From Tetragonia tetragonoides (lineage: Eukaryota; Streptophyta; Magnoliopsida; Caryophyllales; Aizoaceae): a stretch of 64,000 bases of DNA. Below the pieces are notes generated by a model. It was not told the origin of the DNA, searched no databases, and saw only the letters and a program-made list of their open reading frames with translations. The stretch covers positions 19,539,001 to 19,603,000 of the forward strand of contig CM076146.1 in the NCBI GenBank assembly GCA_038025085.1, read 5' to 3'. Positions 63,241 through 64,000 of this stretch are shown here, piece by piece; position 1 is the first letter of the stretch; every line of letters starts with the position of its first letter. Position numbers and translations under genes: made by a program.

Positions 63241-64000
63241 TGTGGAAGGATCTTACTGATTTTGCAATTAATTGCAATAAACCATGGATTGTTGGTGGGG
63301 ATTTCAACAATGTTTTGTTACCTGGAAATAGACAAGGAGGATTACCAGTTACATTTGCTGAAATACAGGATTTTAAAGCTTGCATTGAAGACTGTTTCCT
63401 CACTGAAATGGGCTGGTCTGGGTGTCAATTTACCTGGAATAATAGGCATGAGGGGGGAGGGAGAGTATACTCTAGAATTGATTGGGCTTTTGCCAACAGT
63501 CTCTGGTTTCAGGAATATGATCAATTTGATCTACATTTCCATCCAGAGGGTGTATCTGATCACTCTCCAATCTGCTTAACTCTTCATAAAGAATGCACAA
63601 AAAAAAAATATCCCCTTTAAATTTTTTAACATGTGGAGCCTCCACTCTGAATTCCATGCAATGGTGCAGCAAGCATGGAATTTCAGAACACAAGGCACAA
63701 AAATGTTTAGAGTGTATCAGAAAATGAAAAAGGTGAGATCAGTGCTGAAGAAGCTAAACAGGGATGAATTTAGTGACATTCTAGCTCAAGCTGATATTTC
63801 TAGGATTGCTATGACTCAAGCTCAAACTGAAGCAAACAAGGAGCCTTTAAATGAGGCATTGCAGCAGAAAGAAATACAGGCCAGGAGGATATAATGAGGT
63901 GAACATGGCAGCTGAGAATTTTTTACAACAGAAGAGCGAGGCCAAATGGGTTCAGTTGGGAGATGGGAACACTCAGTTCTTTCATGCAGTCATGAAGCAG
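63241..64000 (+). mobile_element. LINE5: 5'-truncated L1-type element, running off the window
   Basis: Begins in the endonuclease domain of ORF2 (LWKDLTDFAINC). The left flank is satellite ending CCTTAC, next to the point used by the other LINEs. The right end and TSD are outside the window. Confidence 0.88.
63241..64000 (+). pseudogene. LINE5 ORF2 fragment (endonuclease to pre-RT)
   Basis: Contains VGGDFNNVLLPGNRQGG, TEMGWSGCQFTWNN and VSDHSPICL of the endonuclease, then an A-run (63600-63609) that shifts frame. An open part continues at 63631-63894 (MWSLHSEFHAMVQQAWNF). A second frame change at about 63888 gives TAA. The following sequence (VNMAAENFLQQKSEAKW, then LGDGNTQFFHA) continues to the window edge. 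RT lies beyond. Confidence 0.85.

Noticed and set aside
62320..63259. Frames inside the satellite (for example 62320-62649, 62739-62966, 63008-63259)
   Set aside because: Each monomer gives a different frame and length, with frequent indels. Typical of non-coding GC-rich satellite.

Overview
The window reads as repeat-dense nuclear DNA of a flowering plant, probably a eudicot. I infer this from plant-type Ty3/gypsy LTR retrotransposons of the Tat/Ogre kind, plant L1-type LINEs with DUF4283 and zf-RVT domains, and plant-mobile-domain genes. I see no single-copy host gene. Almost every open reading frame belongs to a transposable element or is a by-product of a tandem repeat.

Positions 1-37747 form a four-level nest. 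The outermost layer is an AT-rich repeat, called D here (1325-1842 and 37028-37747), with a SINE-like stretch and the end of an inverted LTR at 1-1324. Inside D sits element B (1843-37027, TSD CTTAT on both sides), an 8.1 kb gag-only LTR retrotransposon. The 3' LTR of B is split by element A1 (9784-36857, TSD GATTA/TATTA). The gag gene of A1 is split by a second member of the same family, A2 (12567-25141, TSD CAAAC/CAAAA). The A family carries gag, protease and integrase but no recognisable reverse transcriptase or RNase H in either copy. Between integrase and the 3' LTR it carries two antisense genes. One is a single-exon DUF7745/plant-mobile-domain-like gene with a TATA box. The other is a plant-mobile-domain gene with seven coding exons, a 5'-UTR intron, and every coding intron in phase 0.

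Positions 37748-56350 hold a GC-rich satellite of about 300 bp per monomer, broken up by four LINE insertions. All four enter at the same point of the monomer (T|AACATTG), and two lie in tandem at one site. A fifth LINE starts at 63241, at or next to the same point. LINE1 and LINE3 are nearly full length (about 5.5 kb, two ORFs overlapping at ATGGATAG). LINE2, LINE4 and LINE5 are 5'-truncated. LINE2 belongs to a different subfamily.

Positions 56350-63240 repeat the outer landscape: a 21-bp G-rich minisatellite, D, satellite, an inverted and deleted A-family copy (A3, 57743-60721), minisatellite, D and satellite. The D copy at 61246-62040 preserves the unoccupied form of the site that element B entered.

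The A-family elements would work together as a non-autonomous, packaging-competent retroelement that borrows reverse transcriptase and carries antisense cargo genes. The LINEs appear to use the satellite as a target. A palindrome, GCCGCTAGCGGC, recurs upstream of the LTR promoters and of both antisense genes and may link their expression. All copies here carry inactivating changes.
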